38,840 nucleotides of DNA, from contig WLLG01000001.1 of the NCBI GenBank assembly GCA_009700815.1, positions 1-38,840 of the forward strand, given 5' to 3'. Positions 17,192 through 25,631 of the stretch are shown here, piece by piece (the stretch's first letter is position 1; every line of letters begins with the position of its first letter). The translations under genes were made by a program, and so were the position numbers. This stretch comes from Actinomycetota bacterium. Its GTDB lineage: Bacteria > Actinomycetota > Acidimicrobiia > Acidimicrobiales > Microtrichaceae. The notes below the pieces were generated by a model that ran no database searches, was not told the origin of the DNA, and saw only the letters and a list, made by a program, of their open reading frames with translations.

Positions 17192-17809
17192 TTACCAAGA
17201 CTGATGATGGATGAGCGACTCCGGGTCGACTCGGCCACGAGCAGCAGAAACCGATGGGTTTCGGCCTCCTATGTTTGGCCAGCCAAGTGCCACCGTTCCT
17301 AACGCCTGGTAATCCTCTGGCACCCCAAAAGCTGACGCTACTGCGCGCTCATGTTGGAATTGCCCAAAGAGCAGTGCACCGAGGCCTGCGGCCTCGGCAG
17401 CCAACAACAGGCCCATCAAGCCCGCTCCCCCATCTACATACCAGTAGGGCACCTGCCATGCCGCAAGACTGTCGCCAAGCCCCGTATGTGCCTTATCTGG
17501 CTCCTGATAGCGCTCCTGATAGGCGCTCGGCCGCACCAGCGGTATCACCAGGGTGGGTGCCTTGAGTAAGCCGGGCCACGGAAAACTCTCTCGCTTCTCT
17601 TCGGCAAGCGTCAGCGACCAATACTGCGCTACTCGTGGCTCTGACAACACCAGCAGTTCCATTGCAGCAGTGTTGCCTGCAGAGGGTCCTCGAAATGCCG
17701 CAAGGAGCACCTTTTTCAGCAAGTCTGGATCAATCTCCTGATCGGCGAAATCCCGACACATTCGTCGAGATGCCAGAACTCGTTCAAACTCCTGAGCGGA
17801 TTTACTCAC
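17192..17809 (-). CDS. Nitroreductase family protein
   Basis: This 205-aa protein is an FMN-dependent nitroreductase-fold enzyme. It shows SRRMCRDFADQEIDPDLL near the N-terminus, AAFRGPSAGNTAAMELLVL (the FMN-contacting SAGN segment), a GGAGLMGLLLAAEAAGLGALLFG core and GTVALGW near the end. The GTG at 17809 is preferred because it overlaps the TGA of the upstream gene in a GTGA arrangement; in-frame ATGs at 17842 and 17860 would overlap that gene further. The substrate (nitro compound, flavin, quinone or F420-like reaction) is unknown. The tight coupling with the gene at 17806 suggests a shared function. Confidence 0.82.
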   Translation of the reverse strand: MSKSAQEFERVLASRRMCRDFADQEIDPDLLKKVLLAAFRGPSAGNTAAMELLVLSEPRVAQYWSLTLAEEKRESFPWPGLLKAPTLVIPLVRPSAYQERYQEPDKAHTGLGDSLAAWQVPYWYVDGGAGLMGLLLAAEAAGLGALLFGQFQHERAVASAFGVPEDYQALGTVALGWPNIGGRNPSVSAARGRVDPESLIHHQSW

Positions 17810-18474
17810 CCGTGTTTGAGGAGTTCCTCGGCCATTGCCCATCCGCAGACCACCACGCAATCACCGCGTGATCCGTCTAGGTGAGTGAACTGCGCCGCAA
17901 CGGCCACTTCGATGGTTTCAGGTTTGAGCGATTCGTGATCCAGAACCAGCGGAGGGGACCCATCACCAGTGATGGTGAAAACCTTGTCGTTATAGCGATG
18001 CGATTCGATTCCGAAGCGTTTCACTAGTCGTCGACCCCATGCGCGTTCCTCACCCGAGGGCTTATGCTCCGGCCGGGGCACGATGTCAGTCAGCAGTCGA
18101 AAGCCCTCGAGGGCCCCGGCGTCACTCATGCGGGTACCGAGCAAGACATCCTCATCAGGGAAGGCCATCAGAGCACGGCGGAAATTGTCGCCAATCAAAG
18201 CCCTGAGCGTTGCATCTCGTTTCGAGGTGCGCTTAACCGCAGCCACGCCCAACAAGATGCAAGGAGTTCCACCAATACGTTCCAAGGTCGAAAAAGAGAA
18301 CCCACGCAGCAGGTTTCCTTCGCGGACGAGCGTTACGAGCACCCAGACGTCAACCTGCTTGGAGAGCTCTCCCACTCCGTAGCAATGTCCGCCATCAGCG
18401 CAGATGTCGGCCATCTCGGCCAGCTCCGAGTCGCTGAGGGCAGTGCAATCTTTTGTCGTGACGTCTAGCGCCAT
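17806..18474 (-). CDS. Hypothetical protein, 222 aa
   Basis: I do not recognise a family with confidence. The sequence is a soluble mixed alpha/beta protein without signal peptide or membrane helix. Visible features are HCYGVGELSKQVDVWVLV, GFSFSTLERIGGTPCILLG, a repeated VAAVKRTSKRDATLRALIG segment and EEDxxxG-like FPDEDVLLGTRM. The overall strand pattern is loosely like a GNAT acetyltransferase, but no acetyl-CoA loop can be pointed to. GGGAG lies before its ATG. It is the first gene of a pair with the nitroreductase, which overlaps its stop codon. The 111-bp gap upstream, between it and dnaE, shows no clear structure. Confidence 0.6.
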   Translation of the reverse strand: MALDVTTKDCTALSDSELAEMADICADGGHCYGVGELSKQVDVWVLVTLVREGNLLRGFSFSTLERIGGTPCILLGVAAVKRTSKRDATLRALIGDNFRRALMAFPDEDVLLGTRMSDAGALEGFRLLTDIVPRPEHKPSGEERAWGRRLVKRFGIESHRYNDKVFTITGDGSPPLVLDHESLKPETIEVAVAAQFTHLDGSRGDCVVVCGWAMAEELLKHG

Positions 18475-18585
18475 GCACAGCTCCCAAAAAAGTAATGCAA
18501 ATGTGGTGCTGCTAGTTCAGTCGAAAACGGCCCCTAAACGCAAACTGTGAGGCGAATTTCAGCCACGATTTCTCAGCCTGTGAGC

Positions 18586-21500
18586 TCAGACCACAACTGC
18601 TTCATGGCCTAACAACGCCCGCAGCTCCCCCACAAGGCCGCTCTGCGTGCTCACCATGTACTGCTCTGGCAATTGCAGAACGTGGGTCTCATCGAGCAGC
18701 AGAAGCACCTGCGAGGTACCTGGGAAGTCCAAAAACAACTCCTTGAGGCGCTTGACTGTGGTGTCATTCAAGCGCGTTGGACTCAGATGCAGGCGCAGCG
18801 GCGGATCGGTCTCTGGCATCGCATCAAAAATCTCTATGTCAGTAGCAATCAGCTTGGGAGTGTCGTCTCGTTTATCAACGCGACCTCCGATCAAGACAAC
18901 TGCATCTTCGGCGAGGAGGTGGCCGATTTCTGTCATCGTGCGAGGGAAAACCATGACCTCGACTACCCCCTGCAAGTCTTCGAGTGTAAAGACCGCCATG
19001 AGGTCACCCTTCTTGGTCCACTTTCGCTGCAGGCCAGAAATCACACCCCCTACTGTGCGGCGAGCCCCGTCTTCGACATCGGCCTCGAAAAGCTCGGGCA
19101 GGGTGCAGTCAGTTTTCTTGCGTAGGGCCGTCTCTGCGCCGAGCAACGGGTGATCCGAGACGTACATCCCCAGCATTTCCTTTTCGAATACCAACCGCTG
19201 CTTTTTATCGAAGTCGCTGGTTGGAATAACCACCCGTTCATCAAAGGCTGGTGAAGCAGTTTCGGCCTCTGCGAACAGCGACATCACACCCATCTCGTGC
19301 TCTTTCCGACGAGCCACGGTTTGATCGATAATCTGTTCGTAGACCATCAGGAGGCCTTGGCGGGAGTGACCCATCGAGTCAAAAGAACCTGCCTTGATGA
19401 GGGCTTCAATGGTTTTTTTGTTCAAGACCTGAGTGTTGACCCGCTGCGAAAAATCATAGAAGTCTATAAAGGCTCCCTGGTCTTCTCGCTCAGTCACGAT
19501 GTGTGCAACAAGGCCCGCTCCCACATTTCGAACAGCAGACAAGCCGAAGAGAATGCGTCGCTCCTCGGTTCCGTCTTCAGCCTCGCCGATTACGGGAGTG
19601 AAATCGGTTGTGGAGCCGTTCACATCTGGAACCACAACCTCGATCCCCATGGCCCTGCATTCAGCTAAGAAGATCGCAGCCTTATCCAACGAGGTGCGAA
19701 CACTCGTCAACAGTGCCGCAAGATACTCCGCTGGATAGTTCGCCTTTAGATACGCCGTTTGATAAGCGATGTAGCCATATCCGTAGGCATGAGACTTGTT
19801 GAATGCATAGTCCGCAAAGGGTTCAATAATGTCGAACCAAGCAGTTCCGAGTTCTTGGCCGTAGCCAGTAGCGACGCATCCCTCAGTGAACTTAATCCGC
19901 TCGCGCGCAATTAATTCTTTGTCTTTTTTGCCACAGGCCTTTCGCAGGTTGTCCGCCTCAGCGAGTGAGTAGCCGGCGAATTTCTGCGCAATCCGCATCA
20001 TGGATTCCTGATACACCATGAGCGCATAGGTATCTCCGAGTACATCTTGAGCATCGGGATGCAAATACTCAACGGGCTTGCGGCCGTTTTTGCGGTCTGC
20101 ATAGTCGTAGTGCATGTTTGCCGCCATCGGTCCCGGCCGATACAGGGCAACTAGTGCGGCGACATCTTCAAACTCGGTCGGGGCCAAGGAGCGCATCAAG
20201 GCACGAATCGGCGATGACTCCAACTGAAAGACCCCGATGGAGTCGCCACGCGAAAGCAATGCGTACGTGGCTTCGTCCTCAAGGTCGACATTATCGATGT
20301 CAACCTCGATGCCCCGAGTTTGCTGGATCAAGGCCAATGCGTCAGAGATCACGTCAAGGTTTCTCAGGCCAAGAAAGTCCATTTTCAACAGGCCGAGGTC
20401 TTCAACGCCGTGCATCTCGTACTGAGTAACGACGGGCGCATCCTCGGGGTTCTTTCCCGACTCGGGCTTTCGCTGAATGGGCAGATAATCCGTCAGCGGC
20501 TCTTTGGTAATCACTACTGCCGCAGCATGGATACCATCGCCACGGCGTAGACCCTCAAGACCCTTCGCTACTTCGATTACTTCTCTTGCATCTGGGTCCT
20601 CGTGATACATCTGGCGGATGTCGGCGGCCATCTTGTATCCGTCGAGATACTTCGGGTGCTCTTCAAGGCATGCATACAGGGGCGTATCTCGGCCCATCAC
20701 GAGAGCAGGCATGGCCTTGGCAACTTTGTCACCCACGGAATAGGGCTTGCCGAGCACGCGCGCAGCATCGCGTACGGCTGCACGGGCCTTGATCGTCGAG
20801 AAGGTAACGATTTGAGCAACTCGGTCTCGGCCGTAGCGCTCGGCCGCATAGCGGATCATCTCATCGCGGTATCTCGAGTCGAAGTCCATGTCGATATCAG
20901 GCATCGAGACTCGACTTGGATTCAAGAATCGCTCAAAGAGCAGGTCGTATTTAATTGGGTCAAGGTCGGTGATGCGCAAGCAGTACGCAACTGCGCAGCC
21001 TGCGGCAGAGCCTCGACCTGGGCCAACGCGAATGTTGCTGTCGCGTGCATGCTTGATCAGATCCCAGGTAATGAGGAAATACGAGGAGAACCCCATATCG
21101 CCAATGACTTTGAGTTCATAGGCCAAGCGCTCAAGAACAGTGTCTGGAAGGTCGGATCCCCATCGGGCATGAGCACCAGCAAAGGTCAGGTGTTCAAGAT
21201 ATGCGGCGTCATCTGCGAATCCCTCGGGTAACGGGAAATTAGGCAGAAGCGGCTTACCGAACTCAATTTCCAGTTCGCAGCGTTCAGCTATCCAGAGTGA
21301 GTTATCGCAAGCCACCTCTACCTCTCGAAAGAGGTAGCGCATCTCTTCAGCAGTCTTGAGGTAGTGGTGATCCCCATGAAAGCGAAAGCGATCAGGATCG
21401 CTCAGCTGTGAACCTGTCTGCACGCAGAGCAGCGCATCATGCGCAACAGCATCGCCCTGATTCACATAGTGGCTGTCGTTCGTTGCAAGGAGGGGCAACT

Positions 21501-22137
21501 TCAGTCGCTTTGCCAGCTGAATGAGTTGCGGATTCGTTCGCAATTGATCGGGGATTCCGTGGTCTTGAATCTCTACAAAAAGGTGGTCGCGGCCAAAAAT
21601 GTCGAGCAGGCGACCAGCACGCTCACATGCGGCATCGAACCCTTGGTTCATCATCGCCTGCAGCACATGGCCACCTAGACAACCAGTGGTAACGATCAGA
21701 CCTTCGGAATGCTCCTCAAGAATCTCCCAATCGACCTTGGGCTTGCGGTAGTAGCCCTCCATAAAGGCCCTGGAGGAGAGCTGAATCAGGTTTTTGTACC
21801 CCACCTGGTTCTCTACCAATGTGGTCAGGTGGTAATACGCCTTCTTACCGCCCTCTACCTCGCCACCTGAGTCATCCATGCGTGAACCACGCAGTTGAAG
21901 TCGCTCATCACGATGCTCATGAGCCATGTACAGCTCGCTACCGATGATCGGCTTGACCCCTGCCTTATTGCATTCTTGGTAGAAGTCCAAGACGCCGTAC
22001 ATGTTGCCGTGGTCGGTAATACCCATGGCTGGTTGGCCATCTTTGACTGCCGAGGCAACAACATCGCCAATGCGCGCCGCACCGTCGAGCATCGAATACT
22101 CGGTGTGCTGATGAAGATGGACAAAAGAATCCGCCAC
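18586..22137 (-). CDS. dnaE: DNA polymerase III alpha subunit (DnaE)
   Basis: This 1183-aa replicative polymerase begins with a PHP domain (HLHQHTEYSMLDGAARI at about residues 7-23, with ITDHGNM and other His/Asp ligands). The polymerase core has GPGRGSAAGCAVAYCL and the catalytic aspartates in MPDIDMDFDSRYRDEM. The tail contains a helix-hairpin-helix region and an OB fold (VGGVISGLQRKWTKKGDLM). Length is standard for actinobacterial DnaE1. Translation starts at a GTG about 10 nt behind GGGGAGG. It sits downstream of bpa on the same strand, separated by 154 bp that hold a small hairpin. Confidence 0.98.
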   Translation of the reverse strand: MADSFVHLHQHTEYSMLDGAARIGDVVASAVKDGQPAMGITDHGNMYGVLDFYQECNKAGVKPIIGSELYMAHEHRDERLQLRGSRMDDSGGEVEGGKKAYYHLTTLVENQVGYKNLIQLSSRAFMEGYYRKPKVDWEILEEHSEGLIVTTGCLGGHVLQAMMNQGFDAACERAGRLLDIFGRDHLFVEIQDHGIPDQLRTNPQLIQLAKRLKLPLLATNDSHYVNQGDAVAHDALLCVQTGSQLSDPDRFRFHGDHHYLKTAEEMRYLFREVEVACDNSLWIAERCELEIEFGKPLLPNFPLPEGFADDAAYLEHLTFAGAHARWGSDLPDTVLERLAYELKVIGDMGFSSYFLITWDLIKHARDSNIRVGPGRGSAAGCAVAYCLRITDLDPIKYDLLFERFLNPSRVSMPDIDMDFDSRYRDEMIRYAAERYGRDRVAQIVTFSTIKARAAVRDAARVLGKPYSVGDKVAKAMPALVMGRDTPLYACLEEHPKYLDGYKMAADIRQMYHEDPDAREVIEVAKGLEGLRRGDGIHAAAVVITKEPLTDYLPIQRKPESGKNPEDAPVVTQYEMHGVEDLGLLKMDFLGLRNLDVISDALALIQQTRGIEVDIDNVDLEDEATYALLSRGDSIGVFQLESSPIRALMRSLAPTEFEDVAALVALYRPGPMAANMHYDYADRKNGRKPVEYLHPDAQDVLGDTYALMVYQESMMRIAQKFAGYSLAEADNLRKACGKKDKELIARERIKFTEGCVATGYGQELGTAWFDIIEPFADYAFNKSHAYGYGYIAYQTAYLKANYPAEYLAALLTSVRTSLDKAAIFLAECRAMGIEVVVPDVNGSTTDFTPVIGEAEDGTEERRILFGLSAVRNVGAGLVAHIVTEREDQGAFIDFYDFSQRVNTQVLNKKTIEALIKAGSFDSMGHSRQGLLMVYEQIIDQTVARRKEHEMGVMSLFAEAETASPAFDERVVIPTSDFDKKQRLVFEKEMLGMYVSDHPLLGAETALRKKTDCTLPELFEADVEDGARRTVGGVISGLQRKWTKKGDLMAVFTLEDLQGVVEVMVFPRTMTEIGHLLAEDAVVLIGGRVDKRDDTPKLIATDIEIFDAMPETDPPLRLHLSPTRLNDTTVKRLKELFLDFPGTSQVLLLLDETHVLQLPEQYMVSTQSGLVGELRALLGHEAVVV

Positions 22138-22272
22138 GGCGGGTACGCCTCCCCAGATTTCCTACAGCACGATCGTGCCTATGGAGTCGATGCCAATGCA
22201 TGCGCATCGGTGCTCGTTGAGTATCGCGCGCCTGAGAGACAAGTTTGGACTTCCGCCCACTTGCCGGCGCAA

Positions 22273-22293
22273 AGCAGTGCGAACTGCGCTGCT
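22273..22293 (-). terminator. Hairpin at the end of bpa, weak terminator candidate
   Basis: An 8-bp stem (AGCAGTGC with GCGCTGCT, including one G-T pair) closes a 5-nt loop and overlaps the bpa stop codon. On the transcript strand it is followed by only TTT, so termination would be weak. It may mark the 3' end of bpa or attenuate read-through into dnaE. Confidence 0.35.
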
Positions 22294-22921
22294 AGATGTA
22301 GCCCGGGCCGGGTTCGGGAACGGAACCTGTTCTTTCGGGTAGCTCCCCTCGCACGCCCTCTAGTTGCTGACGTGCAGCCATTTGCTGAGCCACCAGCGTG
22401 GCCTGGATGCCGTGAAACAGCCCCTCGAGCCAGCCCACAAGCTGTGCTTGGGCCAGACGCAGCTCTGCCTCTGTGGGCGGCTCCGCAGAGGAGAAGTCAA
22501 AGCTCAACGTATCGAGTTCTTGGCCTAACTCCGGAGACAACGCTGTCTTCAACTCCATGATGGAACTGTCGTAAATCCGACCCAGTTGCTCTCGCGAAGC
22601 GTCATCGAGCGAAGTGTTGCGCACCTCTTCGAGTAGCTGCTTAATCATTGCCCCGATCCGAATAATTTTTCCCGGAGACTCAATCTCTATCGTTCCTTGC
22701 GCCTCGTCCAAGTCAGTGGCCATCGAATCAGCTATGCCGGCAGCAGCACCCACCCCGGGGCTCAGCATCTCCACACCCAAGCTGACCCCTGCAGCAGTCT
22801 CAGTAGAAGCAGAGTCACTAGAAGCAGAGTCACTAGAAACAGAGTCACTAGAAGCAGGCGCACTTGAAGCAGAGTCACTAGAAGCGGGCGCACCAGAGTT
22901 AGGGCTTACAGAATCAGACAT
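22292..22921 (-). CDS. bpa: Bacterial proteasome activator (Bpa/PafE, DUF2587)
   Basis: This 209-aa protein matches the Bpa/PafE family, ATP-independent rings that open the gate of the actinobacterial 20S proteasome. Residues 1-45 are a disordered Ser/Ala/Asp tail of repeated units. The helical core (about 75-185) includes SPGKIIRIGAMIKQLLEEVR, EPPTEAELRLAQAQLVGWLEG and GIQATLVAQQMAARQQLE. The C-terminus ends in GPGYI, matching the hydrophobic-Tyr-X docking pattern but not the usual GQYL. TAGGAT lies 6 nt before the ATG, so it is probably leaderless. No proteasome core genes are in the window. Confidence 0.88.
   Translation of the reverse strand: MSDSVSPNSGAPASSDSASSAPASSDSVSSDSASSDSASTETAAGVSLGVEMLSPGVGAAAGIADSMATDLDEAQGTIEIESPGKIIRIGAMIKQLLEEVRNTSLDDASREQLGRIYDSSIMELKTALSPELGQELDTLSFDFSSAEPPTEAELRLAQAQLVGWLEGLFHGIQATLVAQQMAARQQLEGVRGELPERTGSVPEPGPGYI
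22806..22895 (-). repeat. Six 15-bp repeats encoding the Bpa Ser-rich N-terminus
   Basis: Six in-frame 15-bp units based on GAAGCAGAGTCACTA (22806-22820 through 22881-22895), two of them identical neighbours and the others with one to five changes. They encode repeats of Ser-Ser-Asp-Ser-Ala near the start of Bpa. Confidence 0.92.
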
Positions 22922-22927
22922 GACAGG

Positions 22928-22933
22928 ATCCTA
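22928..22933 (-). promoter_or_regulatory. Predicted -10 of bpa (leaderless)
   Basis: TAGGAT on the minus strand, six bases (CCTGTC) before the ATG at 22921; a close match to the actinobacterial -10 element. No Shine-Dalgarno sequence is present. Confidence 0.55.
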
Positions 22934-22950
22934 CTCAGGGCAAATCTTGT

Positions 22951-24102
22951 TCAGTTACGAGCAATCAGAAGCGGAACCATGACTTCGGCCGAGGTCATTG
23001 ACCCGTGTCGGCCCTGCAGCACAAAGGGCCCCGTGTCCGCTACATCTTCAAAAGCAATAGGTTCACGAGCGACGAGCGCTACGTCCCCCAGCCGATCCAG
23101 AGCAGCAGGAAGAACCTTGGGGCCGAACCACCCCTCGTCCAAGGTCTGCTCTTTCGAGACCACCCAAGCAACATCGCTATGGAACTGCGTTGCCGCAGCG
23201 AGCAGGTCTCTTTGCGACCCCGGGCGAGCGTGTAGCCATCTGAATCTGGCCTCACCCGATTGCCAAGCAACCTTGCTCAGCACCTCGGAATTGGGCATGA
23301 CCACTCGCGAGCCAACGTCAACATGGCCGTGGTCAGCAGTAATCACAAGTGCTGCGCCAGCGGGGAGTTGCTCAATCAGGTACTCGACGAAGCGGTCAAC
23401 AAAGACCAGCTCCGCGTCATAAAAGGAATTCAGACCGTACTCGTGGGCGACCTTGTCGATCCCGTCGTAATAGGCATAGACGAAAGGTTCACCCGCTTGG
23501 AGTTGGTGGCCGATTTCCGCAACCAGCGTGGAGTTCATGCGATACGGAACGTGTCTACATCCGCCAAGATGAGCTCGCGTAAAGCCAGTATCACGAAACT
23601 CTGCGCGAACTACAACAGGTGGTCGCTGACCACCAAAGGCAACTTCGGACTGAATCGATTCGGGCGGAATTGCCTCTCGAGCGTCCCCCTTTGCAGTCGT
23701 CCACCTGAGCACGTTCAGGATCTCAGAATCCACGCTCATCCGGTAGCCAATCACTCCGTGCTCCCCAGGCGGAAGTCCCGTCGTAATAGACGTAAGAGCA
23801 GTTGCAGTGGTTGTCGGCGCGACCGTCGTGATTGGTGCAGCCTGCATCTTGGTGAACCCACGCAAGAGATGCTGCCGGGCCACCATCTGCTCCCATCCAA
23901 GGCCATCCAGAACGAGAAATACGATCTGATCTACGTCTTCAAGGCCAGGGGGAAACCAGTCCGGAGCGTTTTCAGGATCGTTGATCAGCACATCAACGAT
24001 GTTGGAATTGCACGCGCCCGCGTAATCAGGAAGTACCGGCTTGTCATCTGCTACAGCGACTGTGGATGCCCACTGTGCTGATGCCGCTAGTTGGTCTCCC
24101 AC
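22951..24102 (-). CDS. Alkaline-phosphatase superfamily protein (phosphodiesterase/pyrophosphatase-like)
   Basis: This 383-aa protein belongs to the alkaline phosphatase/nucleotide pyrophosphatase superfamily. The first metal ligand is in FLVLDGLGWEQM (about residue 86), the nucleophile Thr in TVAPTTTATALTSITTG, then LPPGEHGVIGYRM, YAYYDGIDKVAHEYG (Asp and His ligands) and ITADHGHVDVG. These residues form the usual two-metal site. The family includes type I phosphodiesterases; the substrate here is unknown. No signal peptide is evident, so it may act in the cytoplasm. The GTG start follows AAGGAG. It ends 29 bp before bpa on the same strand. Confidence 0.82.
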   Translation of the reverse strand: MGDQLAASAQWASTVAVADDKPVLPDYAGACNSNIVDVLINDPENAPDWFPPGLEDVDQIVFLVLDGLGWEQMVARQHLLRGFTKMQAAPITTVAPTTTATALTSITTGLPPGEHGVIGYRMSVDSEILNVLRWTTAKGDAREAIPPESIQSEVAFGGQRPPVVVRAEFRDTGFTRAHLGGCRHVPYRMNSTLVAEIGHQLQAGEPFVYAYYDGIDKVAHEYGLNSFYDAELVFVDRFVEYLIEQLPAGAALVITADHGHVDVGSRVVMPNSEVLSKVAWQSGEARFRWLHARPGSQRDLLAAATQFHSDVAWVVSKEQTLDEGWFGPKVLPAALDRLGDVALVAREPIAFEDVADTGPFVLQGRHGSMTSAEVMVPLLIARN

Positions 24103-24224
24103 CGGTACGTTCTCCTTGGTCTGTACATCCCCAAGCTAGCGAGGTTGGGGCCATGACTGACAATAAATCTGGTTCGGCTTGAGCTGAAGTTGCAGTCTGT
24201 CTTCACCAAGGGCCTTCACCCGCC

Positions 24225-24230
24225 TACGAT
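24225..24230 (+). promoter_or_regulatory. Predicted promoter -10 of the Rrf2 gene (leaderless)
   Basis: TACGAT ends 7 nt before the GTG at 24238. TTCACC at 24202-24207 is a possible -35 with a 17-bp spacer. Together they place the transcription start on the start codon. Confidence 0.55.
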
Positions 24231-24237
24231 ACGCGAC

Positions 24238-24690
24238 GTGAAGGTCTCGACACGAGGTGACTATGCGAGTCGAGCTCTGCTCTCTCTAGCGCTGCATTCC
24301 GATGCCGGGCCCACCTCGGTTCGAGACATTGCTGAGCGCACTGCTCTCCCCCAGCCGTACCTAGAGCAGATCCTGTTGGCGCTCAAAGGTGCGGGACTCG
24401 TGCGGTCCAAACGTGGTGTGGGTGGTGGGTACACCCTTGCCCGTGAAGCCTCTGAAATTACGCTGGCTCAAATAGTTTCAGCAGTTGATGGCCCTATCCA
24501 GGCTGGAGACTTTGGACAGCCGCACACTGATGGATCTTGTGACCACGAAGGGCAGTGTGTGCTGCTTGCAATCTGGAATGACGCAGGTAGGCAAATGCGG
24601 TCTCTACTTGAGGCCTACACACTTGAAGACTTGGCGGCAATCACAGACGGAAAGCAGCCTTGGCCCAGCGACGGGGAATTGGCCAACTAG
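24238..24690 (+). CDS. Rrf2 family transcriptional regulator
   Basis: This 150-aa winged-helix regulator begins MKVSTRGDYASRALLSLALH, the standard Rrf2 N-terminus, which supports the GTG at 24238 over an earlier ATG at 24190. The DNA-binding region contains SVRDIAERTALPQPYLEQIL and the wing SKRGVGGGYTLAR (57-69). Iron-sulfur members of the family (IscR, NsrR, RsrR) use three cysteines; here only Cys101 and Cys107 are present, six residues apart. It may bind a cluster with a non-Cys ligand, act as a dithiol sensor, or bind none. Target genes are unknown. Its TAG stop overlaps the rluD stop on the other strand. Confidence 0.9.
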   Translation: MKVSTRGDYASRALLSLALHSDAGPTSVRDIAERTALPQPYLEQILLALKGAGLVRSKRGVGGGYTLAREASEITLAQIVSAVDGPIQAGDFGQPHTDGSCDHEGQCVLLAIWNDAGRQMRSLLEAYTLEDLAAITDGKQPWPSDGELAN

Positions 24691-25631
24691 CTGAACCGGT
24701 TCAACACTCCCTGCAGATCGGCAGGAAGCGTCGAGGTAAAACTCACCTGCTCGCGAGTGGCCGGGTGCACAAAGCTCAGTTCCCTTGCATGCAAGAAAGG
24801 TCGAGGGGCCGAGAAACTCCTTCGCAGGCCACCGTAGGTGTCGTCACCGACTACCGCGTGACCAATGGACGCAAGGTGTACACGGATCTGATGAGTCCGA
24901 CCTGTCTCGAGCTGACAGGTAATCAGCGAAACCTCGACCGGCTCGGTGAACTCTGCGTCCACGCGGTAATGCGTTCGAGATTCTCGCCCATCAACGGCCA
25001 CTGTCATACGAAGTGGGTCTCGCCGAGAACGCCCGATAGGGGCATCAACGACTCCCTGAGGGTGCTCAAATCTGCGCCAGGCAAGCGCTGTATAGATTCG
25101 AACTACTGAATGGTCAGAGAGTTGCCCGACTAAGTCCTCATAGGCGGCTTGGGTTCGAGCTACTACCAAGAGTCCCGAGGTTCCCCGGTCTAAACGGTGA
25201 ACTAATCCGGGACGAAACTCCTCACCCACCGAGGCAAGTTCTGGAAACTGCGCAATGAGACCATGAACCAACGTCGATCCAGAGTGGCCAGCACCCGGGT
25301 GCACGACCAGGCCAGCTGGCTTGTCAATCACAATCAGGGTCTCGTCCTCATAGACCACACCAAACTCAACCGAGGAATCCGCGACCACTTTGGAGACGGG
25401 TCGGACTGGATGCGACAGAACCGCAACAGTGTCCTCAGCTAGCAAACGGTGCGATGGCTTTGTCAGCACATTGTCATTCACCAGCACTTGCTCATCATTG
25501 ATCAGCGCAACTGCTTCTGCGCGTGAGCATTCAGTAAGGAGCGCAACGATTCGATCTATTCGCTCGCCAGCAAGGGCCTCTGGAATGGTCTCGCGGATAT
25601 ACGGATCAGGATGTGCTGCGGCCTCAGCCAT
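24687..25631 (-). CDS. rluD: RluD-type 23S rRNA pseudouridine synthase
   Basis: This 314-aa protein has an N-terminal S4 RNA-binding domain (about residues 22-80) and an RluA-type catalytic domain with HRLDRGTSGLLVVARTQAA, whose Asp is the catalytic residue. It isomerises uridines in rRNA, probably in helix 69 of 23S rRNA; the exact sites are not shown by sequence. It overlaps the end of lspA by 8 bp, a pairing (lspA-rluD) typical of actinobacteria. Its stop codon and that of the convergent Rrf2 gene lie within one CTAG at 24687-24690. Confidence 0.93.
   Translation of the reverse strand: MAEAAAHPDPYIRETIPEALAGERIDRIVALLTECSRAEAVALINDEQVLVNDNVLTKPSHRLLAEDTVAVLSHPVRPVSKVVADSSVEFGVVYEDETLIVIDKPAGLVVHPGAGHSGSTLVHGLIAQFPELASVGEEFRPGLVHRLDRGTSGLLVVARTQAAYEDLVGQLSDHSVVRIYTALAWRRFEHPQGVVDAPIGRSRRDPLRMTVAVDGRESRTHYRVDAEFTEPVEVSLITCQLETGRTHQIRVHLASIGHAVVGDDTYGGLRRSFSAPRPFLHARELSFVHPATREQVSFTSTLPADLQGVLNRFS

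Noticed and set aside
22806..22895. Possible CRISPR array from regular 15-bp repeats
   Set aside because: The units are directly adjacent without spacers and in frame with the Bpa coding sequence.
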